The notes under the pieces: generated by a model
What the model saw: only the letters and a program-made list of their open reading frames with translations
Databases searched by the model: none
Told to the model about the DNA's origin: nothing
Translations under genes and position numbers: made by a program
Shown here: positions 61,061-64,000 of the stretch, in pieces
Position numbering within the stretch: the stretch's first letter is position 1
How the letters are laid out: each line of letters starts with the position of its first letter
Source of the DNA: Thysanoteuthis rhombus
Lineage: Eukaryota; Mollusca; Cephalopoda; Oegopsida; Thysanoteuthidae
Assembly (NCBI GenBank): GCA_963457665.1
Contig: OY735219.1
Span: 22,732,787 to 22,796,786 of the forward strand
DNA length: 64,000 nucleotides
Direction of reading: 5' to 3'

Positions 61061-61134
61061 GTCACCCCCGGGTGTATCCGATCCAGAGATCTACTGTGAT
61101 TCAGTTATACGCCTTAAACCACTGACCCAAATAA
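61061..61134 (-). mobile_element. tRNA-like SINE head, copy 6
   Basis: Third G/C' junction; same layout as copy 4. Confidence 0.5.
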
Positions 61135-61985
61135 ACACTAAGAAAAGTAGAAATTATATGATTATAAATGACTGTTTGGATAGTCATTAAACGTTTAATT
61201 ACACCTTTGGTAGCACGGTAAGTTCGCTGAAAGACATTTATATTTAAATATTTTTCATAACAGGAATTCGACGTTTTAACCTCCCAGGTTTCTTAAATTG
61301 AAAAAAAAAAAAAAGGAAAAAACAAGAAGTGATTCACTGTTGTCAAAATACGAGGAACAGTTTTCAAATTGGCCATTTTTTTCTCAAAGCTATGGATTTT
61401 CTTACCTGGGCTTAGATGAGCAAAATTTAATTTGCTTGGTGAAATGATATTCTGTAGAATCAAATGTAATGAAATAAAGTGTAGTAAAATAAAAATAAAA
61501 TTAAACAAAACTAATGAACCTAATTAAAATATGGGAAGTTATTAAAACACTTGAAACGTAATTTAGAAACCAATTAAGATTTTGATCCTTGGTACATTCA
61601 GCCACTGGGAAAACAGTAGGCTTCAACAGTTCTTGTGACAGCTTCCTTACAATATTACACATCTGGCGGAGTAGCATCCGTGACAGCCTTTCCAATTCAC
61701 CGTAAAACTTGAAAGTCAATTTAATAAAGTCCTCGTCATGTACATCCATTTCAAAATGGTCGAAGTTTATGAATTTCAATATACGTGTTACAACGCCATA
61801 ATCTAACATTCCTTCACGGTTAAATATTCGTCCCTACCGAAGACAAGAGCGATTCAAATCAGAAAAAAAATCGCCAATATCTTTTTTACAAATTGTTTTC
61901 ATCTTTTTTGGGTAGTTGTATTCTTTTGGGAGGACCTTCAAGTCCATGTCGGTTATTATTTCTCCTGTTTTCTTCAGCAAAGTGA
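61135..61985 (-). pseudogene. Module C' exon relics, copy 6 (longest open frame)
   Basis: The long exon reads across 61,985-61,583 with one TAG (61,834-61,836). Pieces are TLLKKTGEIITDMDLKVLPK, KKDIGDFFSDLNRSCLR, then GRIFNREGMLDYGVVTRILK, DVHDEDFIKLTFKFYGELER, and LRQMCNIVRKLSQELLKP. It lacks the TAA and the frameshift of the other copies. However, a 28-bp deletion removes its donor (near 61,579), and the 49-bp intron acceptor is altered. Coding in the past is likely; current function is unlikely. Confidence 0.55.
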
Positions 61986-62275
61986 CTGCGTTTTAGGCCC
62001 TGAGTATGTAGAGTGTCGTTTTCCTCCAGTGGTAATCTGGAGTTCAGTTAAGTGAAACATTTAATCTCAAAATGAGAGAAACATGACACAAAGTCAAAAT
62101 ACGTTGAGGGGGTTTGGAATGGTCCACTTTTTCCAATCATTAACTTAGCTAGTCTCATTTGCTAACACAATCCTACTTCAATTTTCCTTTCACTAAAACA
62201 ACGAATTTTCTGAGTATTTCCTTCATTCCAAATTTATCACAATACTGGAGTTTCTCTATGAAAATCTTATTTAAT
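61986..62275. repeat. Array module D, copy 6, truncated: right edge of the array
   Basis: Homology ends within TTATTTAAT at about 62,273. Other copies continue with GATAATGAAG, this one with unrelated sequence. Confidence 0.7.
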
Positions 62276-62559
62276 ACCATATTCACAATTTTTGGGGGGG
62301 CAGGATTTGAATAATGATGATTATTCACAATTAAGATAAACAAAACGCCAATGGATCATATATATATTTACAAATGTGGTGAGTATGTGATTCTCCATAG
62401 AAGTCTTATTTAGCAGAACAGTAAGTTAACCAACCTGTCGATATGGGGATGTGGGCTTAGAAAAAAAAAAAGAAAGAAAATATTGAAAATACCCAATCCC
62501 CCAGGAGAACTTTACCTTCTGTCATATTTAAGGAGGAAGGGGTATACGAAATGAAAAAA
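62276..62559. other. Unique flank of the array
   Basis: No gene or repeat recognised. Confidence 0.5.
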
Positions 62560-62893
62560 AGGAACTAAAAATATGTCCAAACCGTGACTCTCATAAAACC
62601 AAGTAAGTATATGAGCACATGATGTGCTTTCATATGCAACGGCAGAGAATGATTTCTCCATCTTGTGTGCACAGCCGACCTAGGAAGGTTAAACGTAACG
62701 TGTGTTGCCGAACCTGGATGCTGTGACCGCCCTTGGATGGTTGGAGCTGACATCTTCCGATTTGCCATAAGATGCCTCTGACCCCAAAGGAGTCTGGACA
62801 GGGCACCCTCCAAATGTAATTGGTCGGGAGACGGGGTTTGAAGTACTGAGGGCCGATAAAGGATGAGAAGGTAGATGTGTGAAGCTCGTTCAA
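62560..62893 (-). mobile_element. Tx1-type ORF2 C-terminal fragment
   Basis: The minus strand reads LEGALSRLLWGQRHLMANRK in one frame and SIQVRQHTLRLTFLGRL in the next. These match copy 2 at about 19,980-20,190 (FRLLWGHRQPMVSRK, IQARQHTFRLTFLGRM), but from a diverged family. Frameshifted and short. Confidence 0.75.
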
Positions 62894-62898
62894 AAGTG

Positions 62899-63003
62899 TA
62901 TTAGACCACTATATCTTCCTGGGACAACGAGTCTCCATGAAATCCTCAACAGAAGAAGAAATCAAGAGAAGAATCACTCTACTGAGGCAGGTTGCCTTGG
63001 GGT
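62899..63003 (+). mobile_element. RTE-type LINE C-terminal fragment
   Basis: Reads DHYIFLGQRVSMKSSTEEEI and KRRITLLRQVALG, matching the region with MRPSKEEIKRIITLGW in the RTE at 13,067. It abuts the oppositely oriented Tx1 fragment. Confidence 0.75.
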
Positions 63004-63650
63004 TTTTTTTTTCTTCAGATTTTTGGTTCTATGAAATGAAACATGTTTGTCTTTTGCTATCAATATTTTTGGAGAGTAGGGCAGCAGGATATTTTTGAGG
63101 TAAAACCTCCCTCCCCTATAATGCTTATATTATGTAGGTTCTGTCTTTTTGAATAAAGTCGTTTTTATTTCCTTTCTTCTTTATTTCGTGAGGTAAAGTT
63201 ATAAAAGTTGATGCTAATCACAACTATTACTTTGCATTGATCTTGCCTCAATAAATGTCAATTCCAGTGATAGAGTATTACCCTGAAGATCATGCAAATT
63301 AAAGTTGCTATCGATGCTTTATATTAGCTATAAACATGAAAATCGACAAAAATGAATGAATGAAATATATCCCCGCCTCGCAAAACATTAAACAATAAGA
63401 ATATACTGATCTCAACAACAAATAAATTTTTCAAAGAAGTGGGGTGACAAAGGATACAAGCATTGTACCATCAAAGCCAACGCCCAGACATAATAACTGA
63501 GGATAGGAAGGGAAAGTGTTGCTTATTAATAAATATGAATATTCTATCAGACAAGAACATATCTGTAAAAGAATTTGAATAACTTTCCAAGTACAGATGA
63601 AATCACAAAAATTGGACAATCCAAAATTGAACAATATCTGTTGTTTTCAG
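63004..63650. other. Intergenic or intronic stretch
   Basis: No gene recognised. Ends in a pyrimidine-rich TTGTTTTCAG acceptor. Confidence 0.4.
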
Positions 63651-63785
63651 GAACCCTTGGGGCTCATCAGAAAGAGTGTGGACAAATATCTAGGTAGAAT
63701 ATCAGGAAACTCAAACATCTATAAAATGCAGATAATTGTTCTTTCGGGCATAACCCATATCTATCGTAAAGCACTGTTCGTGTAA
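63651..63785 (+). CDS. Candidate terminal exon, unknown gene
   Basis: Begins right after a good acceptor (CTGTTGTTTTCAG, ending 63,650) and is open to a TAA at 63,783: EPLGLIRKSVDKYLGRISGN, SNIYKMQIIVLSGITHIYRK, ALFV. The IIVLSGI segment faintly recalls histone-fold proteins such as TAF11, but the match is too weak to name. No array copy exists, so this could belong to a real neighbouring gene whose upstream exons were not located. Confidence 0.35.
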   Translation, partial: EPLGLIRKSVDKYLGRISGNSNIYKMQIIVLSGITHIYRKALFV

Positions 63786-64000
63786 ATATCATTTTGTCTT
63801 CTACACAACTATGTACCTTTTCTGTTGTGTACCCTTATCTTGTCCATTGTCTTGTCAATTTGTTAGTACCTACTAAGTACATGTCCGGTCGTTTCATTGA
63901 TCTCCGTATCACTGACGCACAGCCGACTGCACTTCTGCCCTGTTTTTCGTTTCTTTAAACTGAAATTCGGCTCTCTTTCTTTCTAGCAAAACTAATAACA
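63786..64000. other. Flank after candidate exon
   Basis: Pyrimidine-rich; no gene recognised. Confidence 0.4.

Noticed and set aside
5093..62275. CRISPR-like or simple satellite array
   Set aside because: Spacings range from hundreds of bases to several kb, modules are complex and contain eukaryotic splice signals and LINE scraps.

Overview
This is an AT-rich window from a multicellular eukaryote, most likely an invertebrate animal. It carries LINE elements of the Tx1/L1-like and RTE types, a Ty3/Gypsy-type pol relic, a tRNA-derived SINE relic, long dinucleotide runs and GT-AG exon signals. I cannot name the species. No intact, confidently identifiable host gene is present, and there is no rRNA, CRISPR array or bacterial operon.

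Layout. 1-305 is the 3' end of an RTE LINE. 306-1719 is mostly unexplained and holds an (AT)n run. 1720-5093 is a damaged Tx1-type LINE (copy 1). From 5093 to about 62,275 the window is one large nested tandem array, interrupted at 12,515-20,883 by an RTE LINE (minus), a perfect fold-back and a nearly full-length Tx1-type LINE (copy 2). I divide the array into recurring modules: A1/A2, B, C, C' (tRNA-like head plus exons), D, D', E, Gy (Gypsy relic), H, F, X and G. Colinear blocks recur at offsets of about 8.4 kb (22.5-30.9 vs 31.0-38.6), 10.5 kb (39.1-43 vs 49.6-53.5), 16.4-16.8 kb (5.1-10.7 vs 21.5-27.5), 19.4-19.5 kb (33.5-42.8 vs 53.0-62.27) and 33.7-34.4 kb (7.9-12.5 vs 41.6-46.9). Beyond 62,275 lie unique sequence, LINE fragments and one good terminal-exon candidate (63,651-63,785).

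Content of the array. On the minus strand the modules keep pieces of what looks like a decayed multi-exon gene family. There are short conserved peptides, matching donors and acceptors, and two introns of only 49 and 54 bp that join in frame. No copy is intact. Different copies keep different pieces, and several copies share the same frameshift and stop, so part of the amplification followed the first lesions. I could not assign the family. A short element of about 62 bp with nested dyad symmetry recurs more than 20 times. Read on the minus strand, the same DNA encodes a peptide of the form HITxxFDEL, so it may be a repeated exon, a fold-back, or both.

Module switch points coincide repeatedly with old transposon scraps: the RTE 3' end (A to B or F), the tRNA-like SINE head (C or G to C') and the Gypsy relic (E to A2 or Gy). 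This suggests that recombination between dispersed repeats shuffled the array. Module boundaries were set by eye and are good to roughly 10-50 bp. The array could also be partly an assembly product, which long reads would settle.
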